A DNA stretch of 64,000 nt from Cyathus striatus (Eukaryota; Basidiomycota; Agaricomycetes; Agaricales; Nidulariaceae), in NCBI GenBank assembly GCA_025738555.1, contig JAOVFP010000013.1, forward strand, positions 3,839,910 through 3,903,909, given 5' to 3'. The stretch's first letter is position 1, and the number at the start of each line of letters is the position of its first letter. A program made the position numbers and the translations under genes. The notes beneath the pieces were generated by a model. It worked only from the letters and a program-made list of their open reading frames with translations. It did no database searches and had not been told where the DNA came from. This document shows positions 48,777 to 63,674 of the stretch, in pieces.

Positions 48777-49791
48777 CTGAAGCAGCAAAAATGTTAATAT
48801 CCATGGAAGATACGAGTCGTATATAAAACTGAACGTACGTTTTTCAATATACCATGGTTACACGACTACAAAAATTTGAGACGTTCAGTCTAAGTACCTC
48901 ACTCAAGTCTCAGGCTAACGTCAAGACTTCCCTCCCCTTGCCACCGCGTGTGCATCTTTTACCATCTGTGCTGTCACCTGTGTATAGATTGCGACATTAT
49001 TATGCTTTCAATTTCGCAGCTAGATGGATGTCTTTGACTTCTCGTCTCCCCAAAAATCATCGCTGTAATGGTCGGCGCCCCACACAACATCGGACTGTGG
49101 CAACAATAGGCATTCTAGGCTGGGCTAGTTCTAAAATGATATAAGACATCTAGGAAAGAACAGAATCGTGAATGCGAAACAAGTGCTAATCGTTAGCTCG
49201 GTAATGTCTCAAGCAAGGACGTGATCTTGCCAGAGAAGGAGTCGCTTACGAAATGGTATCTGTACAGTTGTAGAAAGAAAGATCAAGATGAAAGATGGGT
49301 ATCACCGGTCTCTGCGACAATTGTTTCTCATTGCTTAATATTCTGTCACTGACTCACCGGTACGTCTCTGAACTTTGCATGGGTATTAGCAAAATATGAT
49401 GTCTGTTATTCAGGGATTACTAAATTATTGTACAGACAGCATATTCCTCACGCATTCAATATTCAATATTCAATCCCTACACGTAATTTGTCTTTGTCTC
49501 ACATACTTAACTGTGCCGTCTCGGGCATAATTTCTGCGGGGTCGGGATTTACAATAGATTTACAGATGTATTCAGGTACGTCAACTTCTTTGACAATACC
49601 GCCACACTCCTGTAGTTCTTAGTATGGTATGCAATACTAATGCTCGGTTTGATAGAGATAACAAGAACTTGGAAGCACGGTGCTGAATAACATCATTAAC
49701 TCATTATTCCTACGGATAACGACGCAATTTGCCCTTCGCACACATGTGCTGAGTGCCTCTATGCAGTCGATAGTACTGTCAGTCAGCTAAG
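48777..49791. other. Intergenic, nothing recognised
   Basis: No supported gene. Holds the upstream region of the NmrA-like gene. Confidence 0.5.
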
Positions 49792-49799
49792 TATAAAAG
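49792..49799 (+). promoter_or_regulatory. TATA box of the NmrA-like gene
   Basis: TATAAAAG lies 65 bases before the chosen start at 49857. The in-frame ATG at 49806 is only seven bases past the box, so it should lie upstream of the transcription start. Confidence 0.55.
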
Positions 49800-49856
49800 G
49801 ACTCAATGGATGCGCATCATTCTGCAGTCGAAATCCCAATTCTTAAATCTCGTAAC

Positions 49857-50786
49857 ATGTCTTCTACCAAGATTAATGTCGCAGTCGCTGGCGTTACCAA
49901 TGGTTTAAGCCATGCGATTGCTACCGAACTCATGGCCAATCCCTCTGTTAATACTGTCACCCTTCTCACTCGCACATCCCCTTCCTCGCCTGTCCCAGAG
50001 GTGCTTAAACCTCTTGTCAAGCAGGGAGCGATATTCCGATCCGTCGATTATTCATCCGTCGAAGATATCACGAAGGTCCTCCAGGGTGTACATACTGTTA
50101 TATCCACTATGTTCACGCCGTTTGACATTACCCCCGCCATCAATCTCATAGATGGCGCAAAAGCAGCTGGAGTTAAACGCTTCGCGCCGTCCGAGATGGC
50201 GTTCTCGAAGGAGGCTAACTACATCATCGAGGATTACAAGTCGAAGCTCACCATCTGGGAGCAGGTGAAGGAGTCTGGGATGGAATGTACTACATTCCGC
50301 TGTGGGATGTTCATAAACTTCTTTGCCATGGGATCTGATTTGTACAAGGGTCCAGTCAGGATGTACCCTATAGTCGTGAACACGAAGGAGCGCAAAGCAG
50401 AGATTCCTGGTAGTGGAGATTACAAAATGACTTTCACCGCTTTAGCCGATATTGGGAAGTTCATTAGTGCCGCGATCACTTTGGAGCACTGGCCCGAGGA
50501 GTTGAGTATGGCTGGCGAGACGTTGACATACAATGAGGTCGTCCGAATGGCAGAGGAGGCTATTGGAGAGAAGTTTAGCGTCACTTATTTCAGCCTGGAG
50601 GATTTGAAGAAAAGACACGACGAGAGTGTGGAGAAGAAAGACGAGGTAATCCAACGCCTTATGGACCTATATATTGCCTTCGCTAAGGGCATGGGAGAGA
50701 TCAAGGATCCCTATTTGAACAAGGCGACAGATGTGCAACCGACAAATATTGCGGATTTCTTGAAGAAGTACTGGAGCAAGGTGTAA
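49857..50786 (+). CDS. NmrA-like / isoflavone-reductase-like NAD(P)-binding protein
   Basis: Rossmann-fold protein of the atypical short-chain dehydrogenase group that includes NmrA and isoflavone reductase; may be a redox sensor or a reductase. Single exon, 309 residues from MSSTKINVAVAGVTNGL. The dinucleotide-binding loop is VAVAGVTNGLSHAIA, a departure from the usual GxxGxxG. Other family marks are VHTVISTMFTPF, GAKAAGVKRFAPSE and the C-terminal DIGKFISAAI. The start was put at 49857 rather than 49806 because of the TATA box position. Lack of introns is unusual beside its intron-rich neighbours. No frame break. Confidence 0.85.
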   Translation: MSSTKINVAVAGVTNGLSHAIATELMANPSVNTVTLLTRTSPSSPVPEVLKPLVKQGAIFRSVDYSSVEDITKVLQGVHTVISTMFTPFDITPAINLIDGAKAAGVKRFAPSEMAFSKEANYIIEDYKSKLTIWEQVKESGMECTTFRCGMFINFFAMGSDLYKGPVRMYPIVVNTKERKAEIPGSGDYKMTFTALADIGKFISAAITLEHWPEELSMAGETLTYNEVVRMAEEAIGEKFSVTYFSLEDLKKRHDESVEKKDEVIQRLMDLYIAFAKGMGEIKDPYLNKATDVQPTNIADFLKKYWSKV

Positions 50787-51684
50787 CTAGATCGGACGGA
50801 AATTATAGAGTAGAAATGTGAAATAGTAAATCAGTGGTATGTATGTGTTGTGGCAATACTTAAACGGTAGCTTTATATCACGATTATGCATGCAATTGCT
50901 ATGCCCTGTCCCTGCTTCGGAAGTGTGTCGCTCGCAAAAGTAAGGATATCTATAATTTATTAAGGTGCACACCATCGACCGGTAAGATTTCTATCCTAAC
51001 AGTAATTATATTTTTTCCCTCCAACGCAACTCCAACGCACTATCTATCTTCAAAAACCAAAAACACATGCGCTTGCATTACTTGCAGCTGCACCCCATGA
51101 ATCAATTTTCTGAATTTTCAGGTTTGTGCTTGGTGGCTCTTGGCTCACCAGCAGGTGTGTCCGCAGACCAATCAAACATTCATTGAATTTATGGGATGCA
51201 AGTTGCAACGGGTGGGGTTTGAACGTTGAACGTTGAACATTGAGCCATTTGACTCGTAGTGGACCATCAGCGTTTTCACTATTTAACTGCCCTTCACCAC
51301 TACACAACGTTGTTGTTGTTGTTGTTGTTGTTGTTTCATGACATGTAACCTGCATCCACGCTTGCGGACCTGCGGTATTCGCAGTGATGTTAGTTATTCA
51401 TATTGGCGAATCTTCCAACACGAAGCAGCCAGAGTAAGCCAGAACAGAGAACGAAAGCATCTATCATTGCATTTATATGTACAAAAAAACAACTATAACT
51501 TCTACCATTTTCATGCATCCAGTTATTCCGTCATCATTTCATTGAAAGTAGGCCATAACGACGTAAAGAAGTGAGATACAAGAGCAACACAAATGTAAGA
51601 ACAAGAGAGAGAGAAAGACAGAGAAGTGACTAAATAAGAGCGAGTATTCCAAAGGAGGTTGTCCGCATCCTAGAGCCACCTCTT
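50787..51684. other. Convergent intergenic region with a short simple repeat
   Basis: Nine GTT units stand at 51309-51335, and GAACGTT-type short repeats at about 51222-51244. No gene found. Confidence 0.6.
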
Positions 51685-54576
<2,892 letters not shown>

Positions 54577-54836
54577 GGTAGATGAGCAAGGAATTAGTAG
54601 AGAAGAAAAGTAGAGAAGGTGAGTAACAGATACAAGGAAGATGGATGATTTATAGGAGCAGTGTAAAGGAAAGGAGGACGCGCGTCCTGTGCTTGATTGG
54701 ACGAGCAGATCATAACAGAGCCAAACCCAATTTATCTGGCACGTGCAGGCGCAACATAGAATCAGAACCGCGCCGTCCCGCTTTCTCGCTCTTTCGACTA
54801 TGTTCCAGCAACTTTGCTTAGTTAAACTATTATACA

Positions 54837-55845
54837 TTACATTTCCTCATCCTCAAGGTCCAACTCTTCAACAGGGAAATCTCCAACATTCACTTTGTCC
54901 GGCCGCACGAAAACCCCGTACTTGACCTGGCATGAAAAATATCTCTCGCCCTGCACACTAATACGATAGCCCGACACGTCACCAATACATGGATGAATAA
55001 TAAAACGCACACGCCCCGAGGAAGAAGAAAGATCAGTAAAACAATACGACGAGTCAACCGTCAGATCGCTGACCAATCCCGTAACAAAAAGAGACCGAAC
55101 TCACCTCCCATCGTTCTTCCCAAACGGCTCGTCATATTCCACACCAACCCAAACACCAGGAGAAAACTTGGTGGCACCAACAAAGCGCACAGTCCCTCTT
55201 TTATGCAGACCTTCATCCCCAGACTCGATTTCGCAACGTGCGCCGACTGTAATTCGTTCCGATATCGTCTGCGTTTGAGGCTGTGGAGAAGATGATTCAG
55301 CGAAACGGCCGACTTTGTGGCGTTGCTTATAGGCGAGGACGGTATCTGGATGACTGGTGAGCTAACGAACACTTGTAAGAGAACGCGGAAAGCACCTTGT
55401 CGCTTTGCATACTCCGCATCACTCAACTCGAATTTATCAACTTGTGAAAGGTCAGTAAGTTGGCCAGTGAACGATACTGATGGGTTCAAGTCATCAACCT
55501 GTTATACTTCTCGTCAACTTCCTTCACAGCTGGCATCTATTTGACCAACATACCTTGAGCACTTGGAAATCCCGGACGCTGTAGAAACCCAACTGCTTCG
55601 AGTCGTCATTTAGCACCGCCAGTACATTTGGATCATCATCGGAATTCAACAAAGAGATCGACTGATTTGCGGCTGGAATTCCCGTTATAAGTTCCAACTT
55701 GGCCTACAACATGTGCTGTAAGACCAACTTTAACCCGAAGGAAACCATTTATGTGCACCTTCAGTTGTTCAATCGTTAAATGAAGGTCCAATCGTCTTTC
55801 TGAACGCGTGTCGGGGGAGACAACAAAGAGATTAACGATAGACAT
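54837..55845 (-). CDS. TBCB: Tubulin-folding cofactor B
   Basis: Cofactor that works with cofactor E on alpha-tubulin folding and dimer release; cytosolic. N-terminal ubiquitin-like part from [19 protein letters not shown] (start 55845), then [40 protein letters not shown], and a CAP-Gly domain: [45 protein letters not shown]. It ends ELDLEDEEM; the C-terminal acidic tail is the part that binds cofactor E in known proteins. At least four exons; the junctions around 55380 and 55060 use normal GT-AG sites. Fission yeast counterpart Alp11. Confidence 0.9.
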
Positions 55846-56160
55846 AGCGTTTATAAAAACAAGTCAAGACAGAGGGTATCCGTAGAAGTAGAGCCACAAT
55901 GTATCCGCAGACGAAGAGGTTGGAGAAAGGGGCTACAACGCGATATCCGATCGCAAATTACCTCGTGGGAACCTCTTCAAAATCGTTATCTTATCTAGCA
56001 GAGTTGATAACCAAAAATATCGCCAGAATATCGCGTCTCCGTTGTCTACTTTCAGAACATGCCCATTTGAACAACACTACTAGTACAAATACAAAATATC
56101 AATCCGCTACCAAAGTCCAGGACAATAACACCTCCAACCCAATCCCTCGTCTCCTCAGCG
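55846..56160. other. Short intergenic region
   Basis: Presumed promoter of cofactor B. Nothing else recognised. Confidence 0.4.
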
Positions 56161-57955
56161 TCAGCGCCTATGCGAACACCCAATCTTATGCAAGCCCGCC
56201 GAAAACTCCAGCTCACACTGTCTGATCACCTCCAACCGTCCCACAAGCTCCTTAAGAACGCCCTGCACAAGAGGCTTCCACTCCTCCTCCGGTGAGTGAA
56301 TCTCTACCCGTCTCAAGCCATAGACTTCTGACTCAGAAGACAGAACTTCAGAGGCAGAGGGACATCGCGACCTCACCACTCCGGAAATCACGTCCCCTAG
56401 ACTCCGCAAGAAGTTGCCGCCTTGCTCACTGGGCTCGTAGCTTCCAAACATCCCTAGTCTCCTAAACTCAATATTTAGCTCTGTAAGTGCAGGAAGAAGC
56501 ATCTCATCGCCGCGCGCCTTCAGAGCCTCAAACAGCTCTATCAGCTCCGCCCCGCTAGAGCTACACTCCGAGATGGTGAGATCAAAGTGTGTTACATTCG
56601 GGGTGGCTTTCAATATTTCCAGTACATCCGGTACGGTCACCATGCACGACTTTGTGAACTCCAACTTGCGCAGAGGGAAGAGGTGTTTGTAGAACGGAGT
56701 CCATTCTGCTACCTTGAATTGGAGTCTCGAAGAATCAAGAAAGCGCATACCCTGTTTGAGGATAGAACTGATGCCGAGGGACCGTAAAGCTGGAAGGTGA
56801 ACATTAGAGAATATGTGCTGGTTCCCGGAGTCGCTGAATTGGATGGTGATGTTGGACAGGTACGGGAGCGTCACTGGTTTCATCGGCGCCACGAAAAGAT
56901 TGATTGACGAAATTCCTTCTCCCAGATGTATCACGACTTCTTCCAGGCTTATACACTGTGGCAAGACTTCCGTGAAAGTCCAAGGACTCATACATCGATT
57001 ATAGATGTACACATGAGTTAACTGGTCCCATGGAAACATAAACTCGGGGAGAGCATGTCTCCATCCTCCATAACTCTGACCAATAACAAGCTTCTTCAAT
57101 TGTTTCGAAGCGCAGAAGTACTCCATCTCCTCCGTGGGATGTATGAGCTCATTGTACCCCTGGAAATTGAGCACCAGGCTTTCGAGGTCCTTGTACCTAT
57201 TCTTCCCAGTACCTCGGGGCAGATACGAGGTGATTATACTGAAATCACCACCGCTCAACTCTAGCTTCGTAACCTGCCCAAGGAATACGTCGCTTTGCTC
57301 CACAAACGTCTGGAAGAAAGGTCTACAATCCTCCACGTCCTCGGACGTGAATCCCGAAAGCACTCTTGCAACGTGAAAGCTAAGGTGGAACGAAAGAGGC
57401 AGAGACCTCGCACGACGAAACCAATGTGTTGCATTAAGAGCGTATTTCTTTCCTCTGGAAGCTATTAATCCGCCTTGCGAGCTTACGGCTTTGATTTCAA
57501 GGTCCCTCCATAAATGAGGCTCAGACATAGCCACATCTCGCCATGTTTTGCATACTCGAAGGAGGAGGAGAGGAGCTTCGCGGAAAGACATCTTTCCTCG
57601 CCATGGAAGAGCATGCTGGAAGATCTTGGCGAGGAGCTCAGAGGGTATACGGCGAATAGGCGATAGGACGAACGAACATGAAGCAACTTGCTGTTGCTTC
57701 TGCGTGCGTTTGGCGTACAGGTCTTCGAGGATGGCTTTTTGCTGTTGAATTTCGCTCTCGATTTTGCTTAACGATGTTAGGTAGCCATTGAGGATATCCT
57801 TAGTTTCACGTAGCTGGCTATCAGAAGGGGCAGAATTACTCGTCAGGAGTGATGCAATGTCCGGGGGGAAGAACTGTATGGCATGAGATGCGGGTCGTAC
57901 GACTTTGAAATGTACGACTTACATAGTTGCTCCCCGCGTGGTCGATGTTTGCCAT
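56161..57955 (-). CDS. F-box protein with coiled coil and leucine-rich C-terminal region
   Basis: Probable substrate receptor of an SCF ubiquitin ligase. Exon 1 MANIDHAGSNY (start 57955) joins after one intron to FFPPDIASLLTSNSAPSD. Residues about 35-70 form a coiled coil (ETKDILNGYLTSLSKIESE ... QQKAILEDLYAKR). The F-box follows: PIRRIPSELLAKIFQHALP ... VCKTWRDVAMSEPHLW. The rest has leucine-rich-repeat-like spacing (LPALRSLGIS, LRKLEFTKSC). About 580 residues. The layout, coiled coil before an SELL-type F-box, is that of the large agaricomycete F-box expansion; individual substrates are unknown. No frame break. Confidence 0.88.
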
Positions 57956-58569
57956 GGTTAAATGGGGACGAGCACCAAACGTTGAAAGGTACGTTTAGAA
58001 TGCTATAGACGAGGATAAGCAGCAAGTTAGAAACCCCTCGGCCGCGATTTCCAGAAGCTTACTGTAAAGTCGAAAGTTACGACTATTAGTTGATAATAGC
58101 TATCACCGCCTAACTACAAATATCCCCTTGAAGATATAGTAGTAGACTGGCCAATGCGAATTTCAACGATACAGCTACCCAACACGTACCGCAATATTCT
58201 GACGTACTTAGACTAGCACTGGGTAGAAACGTAGGTAAAAAGTGCAAAATCTGTTTTGGAAGGCCACGAATTCCTCATGTGTTCTACATTCCCAGGGAAG
58301 AATGCAGCTCAAGGGAAAGTTGGTCGCTCCGACCTGCTTGATAGTGTCGCCGACATGAATGATGACATGCTTACATGTTCACATTTCTAATGAATGAGAT
58401 CACGACGGAAAGTCAACTTTTAAGCGCCGAATAAACTTCTCTACGGCAGCGTTATGCTTCCGAGTCTTGAGTATCATGTACATTTGTATCGTGACGCCAA
58501 ACGTTCAAGTTGGCCATATACAAGGCTGCACTGTAGCTAGTGGCTATTAGACTATGCCAAGTTGAAAAT
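57956..58569. other. Divergent intergenic region between two F-box genes
   Basis: Contains both promoters. No gene or repeat recognised. Confidence 0.5.
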
Positions 58570-59717
58570 ATGCCTCAAGAACTCCCTCCGGAACTCTATC
58601 GCCATATAGTTTCATATCTCTCTCCTTCGTCGTCGCTACCAGATCTCTTGTCACTATGTATAACCTCCAAAATACTATACGCAGAAGCCGTACCAGTCAT
58701 GTACTCAACCGTTACTCTTATAATAACCGAAGAGTCGTACGGTCGCTTCCTTCGCACTCTTCTTACGACCTCGCGAGACCCTCCTTACTCACATTATATC
58801 ACTACCTATACGCTGGTTTCTTACTCGAGCACTGGTGGAGATACACTGGATATGACTGTTCAAGCGCTCAAGGCAATGAAGAATCTTAAAAACCTTGCAC
58901 TGCATGACTTGCACGACCAGTCTTGGCCCAATATCTTGAGCCCTCGCATGCTTCTCGACGCTCCATTCCAACTCTGCTCTCTCGACTTCTTATCATATGC
59001 CAAGCCTCAGGATCTGATCTCATTCCTCAGATTGCAGCCAGCGATAAAACACCTGTCGGTCGGCTTTTTAAGCCCCTCCGGGGAGGATACATCTTTTCCT
59101 GCTGATATATGCTTACGACTGGAATCGGTCGAAGGCGGCAGCTATGTAATCAAAGAATTCCTAATGGGCGGGCGTTCTTATGGCGAATTTGATCTCATTG
59201 TTGGACACACCTCTCGTCCAAATTTACGTACGATCTCTCTAGTCTGGGAGACCACCTCCGGGCTATCTACCGAATTTTTAAATCTTTTAAAGCAGAGCGA
59301 AATTGATCGCTTCAAACTAGAGGGGCATTATACCCGCCCATCACTTTCAAAATTTGCACCGTACCTCTCTAACTTGCATACGCTTGAATTGGCAGGACTT
59401 CGTGTGTGTGCTCTTCCATATGATCACGGAAAACTTTCTTTCTCACTGATGGTATTCAGTCATCAGATCTCGGTTCAGTTAAGCTTTTGACAAAGTTACA
59501 GCATCTGATTTTGTCAAGGTCAGAACGCGCGGGGTTCACTCTTGCTTTCCCTTTGGAAGGCCATCCGCGCATTGCAGCCAATGCATTTTCATCGAATGCT
59601 ATGCTTGTGTGGGTGGATATCACCATCTTTGATTACAACATATATTATAGGTATCTACGTGATGGGACTAGGCAAAGAATTGAAATCGACAGAAAGTCGA
59701 CATTCTTGAATAACTAA
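58570..59717 (+). CDS. F-box-like protein with leucine-rich region
   Basis: Starts MPQELPPELYRHIVSYLSPS, a short F-box-like segment that runs into LLSLCITSKILYAEAVPVMY. The middle has repeat-like leucine spacing (LKNLALHDLHDQSW, LHTLELAGL). An in-frame ATG at 58540 exists, but 58570 starts directly at the F-box. One intron is needed near 59402-59482: the donor GTGTGT after AGL and the acceptor ending GGTTCAG join LELAGL to KLLTKLQHLILSRS in phase; the exact donor is uncertain because of the GTGTGTGT run. About 350 residues. Less typical than the neighbouring F-box gene, so an LRR-only role cannot be excluded. Confidence 0.7.
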
Positions 59718-60085
59718 TAGGTCATTAATCTTTGCAAACCATCCCCTTACAGATATCTTCAGTAATCTGTATTACAATCCTTCGGGACTTGCACCCTTTT
59801 CTCAAATTTTTTTCCTTTGATGTGCAGAATACCCTAGATTCACTGAACCATATGCTGCGACGATCAAACATATAGGACGTTTTATCGGGTAACTGTAAGA
59901 ATCTCACCATGCGTCTTCCTATACTCAACTGCGAACTCAGCTCATATCATTACGGTTCAATACTTGGCGTCATTCGAGACTAAGACATAAATAATTCATT
60001 AAAAAACCTCTGATAAGATATACACCTAGCCCTAGCCCCTAAATAAAAAAGATTAATGATCACAAGCCCATCCTATCTATCGCTT
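59718..60085. other. Convergent intergenic region
   Basis: Nothing recognised between the F-box gene stop and the lipase stop. Confidence 0.4.
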
Positions 60086-61581
60086 TTATGCTGAACAACT
60101 GATGGTAACACCATCATAAGGACCTGTTCGTGTTACATGGCGTTAGCTATCCACTCACTTAAACGCAATTTCCCCTACCTTTGTGATCATCAGTGTCGCC
60201 AGATAAAATATTGGGAACATATCCAATGGTGCACTGAGAGTCCGTATTGTCTTGGCCTGTTACATGACCATAAGTAACACGTTTTGTTATCGCGAGATGA
60301 AAAGGCATACCAGGGCAGTTGATCCAGTCGCCGCTGTTCACAATGTGGGTCTCTCCCTTGGTGTGAGCAAAGCCAAGGAATCGACCTGAGGGTGATTTAG
60401 TCGTTAATCAATCTCTGGCATGATGAATCTTACCAGGCACAATGGGCACAAGGTCATCCCTATAATGGTGGGGTTAGAATGAATTTATAGGTGTGTTTAG
60501 CATTGCACATACTGATTGACAATACGGGTGAGGTCACGGCGGGCATTGATATAGTCGACGAACGCCTGGTTGCCAACCTATCCATTCTCATTAGGTAAAT
60601 ATGTATGTATAAATGTTCGCTATTTGACGCACCCTAGGCATTCCGTAAGTGACAGTTTTGAAGGTGATATTGGATGGGAGGTGCAGCGGGAGATGCGCAC
60701 TTGCAATCAGTGCCAATGCACCGCCTATGATGACATATGAGGCGGAAACGATTTAATATCGCAGACACAAAATTTACCGAGTGAGTGCCCAACAATAGTA
60801 ACTTGGGTAGAGGAGTAGCGGGTCAAGGCGGTCTTCACAGCGGTGAGGACGGCGTTCGCGGACCTATATTGAATGGAAATCAATAAAGAGGAACGGGGTA
60901 GTGTGGAACATTGCTATCACTTCTTATGCGCTTCCCCGAAACCATTATGAGTTTTGATGGATGAGCTAAGACCCGGGAAGAGGGTGGAGTCAAGGTCATC
61001 CAGGAAGAAATCGGCGTCCGTAAGAATGGGAAGACTAAATTGATGATTAGCACGTATGTAGCTTACTTATCAAAAAGCGAGAGCTTACAGTTTACTCGTA
61101 TTAGTGCCCTTTATAAATTATAAACGAAATTTAGTGGATATCAACGTGCTAAAGAAATAATTTAAAAACCTGATAGGCAAGAACAACCGACTAGTAAAAT
61201 CGTTAGCGGTGCGTACGCATCCTGGTAATAAAATACTCACAGCGAGAGGTGAATCGTAGCCAACATACCAGAACTGAACTACTGTCCCGTCTCCGCCTGA
61301 TGCAACAGGTTTGAAGACCGACCTAGCGTTACAGTTCACTACGAAGTAGGAGTATTTAGAATCTTGAGCACTATATCACGACTCTCCCATACCTCCACAA
61401 TTCCATGCCAAGGTGGTAGCAGGTTTGCAGTATGCAGCACTAGCATAATAAGTGTAAGGCTTATACGTCGAAACTTGAGCCGCTGACAGAGTTGAGATAC
61501 TCTGACGGCCTTCAGTGTCGGTGAAAGCGCTGACGACTGCTGCACCACCAGCTAGAGAGTGAAAATCCCGAGGTAGACCAT
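60086..61581 (-). CDS. Secreted class 3 lipase (alpha/beta hydrolase), copy 1
   Basis: Triacylglycerol or ester hydrolase. The start at 61581 (MVYLGIF) would begin a signal peptide, but one base must be added near 61562-61565 to reach LAGGAAVVSAFTDTEGR. Then STYKPYTYYASAAYCKPA, CNARSVFKPVASGGDGT, VQFWYVGYDSPLAVS, LTRYSSTQVTIVGHSLGGAL with the nucleophile elbow GHSLG split by an intron, YGMPRVGNQAFVDYIN (the class 3 GxPRVGN motif), DDLVPIVPGRFLGF, and INCPGQDNTDSQC. The last exon (to 60086) gives GPYDGVTISCSA, the usual end; reading through its intron would stop early at 60159. About ten exons, many very short. The catalytic Asp and His fit NQDDLVPIV and the H before TKGETH. Confidence 0.8.
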
Positions 61582-62361
61582 TCTTACACGCTGTTAACGG
61601 TAGCCTAAGGCCTTGTGGGATGAAGAGCGAACAAAAGACATGTATAAATTGCTGGCTATTTTATCGCTTCTCGGATAGACGCGATGAACATTATTGACAG
61701 CGTTCAGCGAGTACTAGATGCCAAGCACGTCCATTGCCCCCAAAATGATCACCCGCGTACTTCGCAGCAGGTACAGTAAGCAAAGATATCTGCCCGATGA
61801 ATATCGTAGCTCACGCTCATGAACGACCCGCCGAATTTGTTTAGCCAAGAAACCAGGGGAGATCTTTAAGTTAAAGATCACGTTCATCAATTATAGGCGT
61901 TGTGATATTTATCGGCATGAAGCCAGTGTAGAGTAGTCAGTAATCCCATGTGGTCGCTAAGCTTCGTTTCGGTGGGGAGATAAAGTGTACGAGGCAACGT
62001 GCCATAGGCTGTCATATCAATATGTAATAGTTGGGGACTCTCGAGTCACCTGACAACCACGCCTCAGTGCACCTGAGCCTTAATGGTGCAATGAGAACAC
62101 GTTGCAGCTACGATCGTCGGCTTCCGTAAATTGATATGCGGGGGAAAGTTTGAAATAAACTATACCATTAATAGAACACGCACGGATACGTACCTACGCA
62201 CTTTTGATTTCAGGTGGGTATCAGACTGTATCAGAGCCTGGGTATCGGTCTCATATGCCCGCATGACGAGCTGCGTCAAGCGTCCAGGAGATTAAAAATT
62301 CGATGACATTTACTGAAACAGCAAATTCCCCCCATGCGACATTACGCGTCCAGTGTCAGCA
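61582..62361. other. Intergenic between the lipase copies
   Basis: Presumed promoter of copy 1. No gene recognised. Confidence 0.5.
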
Positions 62362-63674
62362 TTATAGAAAGTAAATTTTAACAGCCTGCGCCCATTTTGA
62401 TTCGTTATATGGACCGATGTGGTCTGTTAAATTTCCTACGCCGATGTTGGGAACATCTCCGACAATGCACTTGGTGCTGGGGTTATCTTGACCTTAAAAA
62501 CAAAAATGAGCAATTATTACAACGTTCGTAACTTCCATTTTACCTGGGCAAGTGACCCAATTGCTATTGTCTCGAATGTGGGATTTCTCCAGAAGGGTGG
62601 TGGAAATTTAAGAAATAAACTAGAACGGTAGGAATCGGATCTATCTCTGTTGATTGGTCGTTAAGACATGGCCGAAAATGAGAGAAGCGCTGCACACCTG
62701 TTATTGATGTGAACCACGTTGAGGTGCTTATCGACATAATTGGCGAAATATTGGTTTCCGACCTATGAGGAATCATAAGCTTACCCGAGCACGTAGGCAT
62801 CTGAAAACTGAGAACATACGCGTGGTAAGCCGTAGCCAATCATACGGAAGTTGACGCCGCTGATATGAAGAGGTAAGTAGACACTATCAAGGAGAGCAAT
62901 GGCAGCTCCGAGGGAGTGGCCGACTACCGCGACGTTCTTCGTACTATGAGCGGAAATCGTTTTCTTGACGGCGGCGAGGATCGTTTTCGCAGTCCTGCAG
63001 ACCAGCGTTCATAAAAGTAAGTACATAAAGGTAAACAAGGCGCTCACTTTGCTTGTTCAGTAGCGAATCCGTCGTGAACCTCTACAGCACTGTTAATTCC
63101 AGGAAACAAGGTAGAATCAAACGGCACGAGCTCTATATTAGCATCAGTGGAAATTGATTCCCTGCCGTAAAGTTAATATGATTAATAGCTTTGCTGGAGG
63201 TCGATGCCCTTAACTGACATTTTGGATGGGTCTGTTCCTTGGTGGCTGACAATAACGGAATCCAAAGATGGAGAATATCCGACAAACCCTTCCAGTATTC
63301 AAGTGTGAGTGTAAATTCTAAGGGAAGATAATGTAAAGGTACTTACAGAATTGAACAGCACCACCATCTCCACCAGAAGCAACGGGGATAAAGTCAGAAT
63401 TAGCCTTGCAGTCAGCTGCTTAAATGAGCTCGTTTGAACTAAGCGATTGTAAGAAGAGAGAGCGTAACACACCTCCACAGTTCCAATCCAGTGTATTACT
63501 GGGCTGGCAGTAAGCCGCGCTGGCGAAATGGGTGAAAGGCTTGTAAGGCTGAATCTGGGCTTTAGGAAGCGCTGTGATACCATCGTCTTGTCTCTTTGTC
63601 AAGTCGCGTCCAGCGATGGATGCACCGCGGACCAAGGTAACAAAGAGTAAGGATGAGGTAAAGAACGTGAACAT
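62362..63674 (-). CDS. Secreted class 3 lipase, copy 2, probably disrupted
   Basis: Tandem relative of the lipase at 60086-61581. Signal peptide MFTFFTSSLLFVTLVRGAS followed by the propeptide-like RDLTKRQ (KR cleavage), then TYCQ-type start of the mature region (ASAAYCQPSNTLDWNCG), FIPVASGGDGGAVQFW, VIVSHQGTDPS, NVAVVGHSLGAAIALLD (nucleophile elbow) and YGLPRVGNQYFANYVDKH. Beyond that the reading frame fails: the junction before DPIPTV does not keep phase at 62640-62700, and an extra base at the GGG of 62580-62582 separates FHHPSGEI from HIRDNSNWVTCPG. The tail QDNPSTKCIVGDVPNIGV is present. Stop at 62362 is the first in the last frame. Either a young pseudogene or assembly error. Confidence 0.7.

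Noticed and set aside
51050..51355. Minus-strand frame with a poly-Thr run
   Set aside because: The Thr run is the GTT microsatellite read in reverse; the rest has no coding signal.
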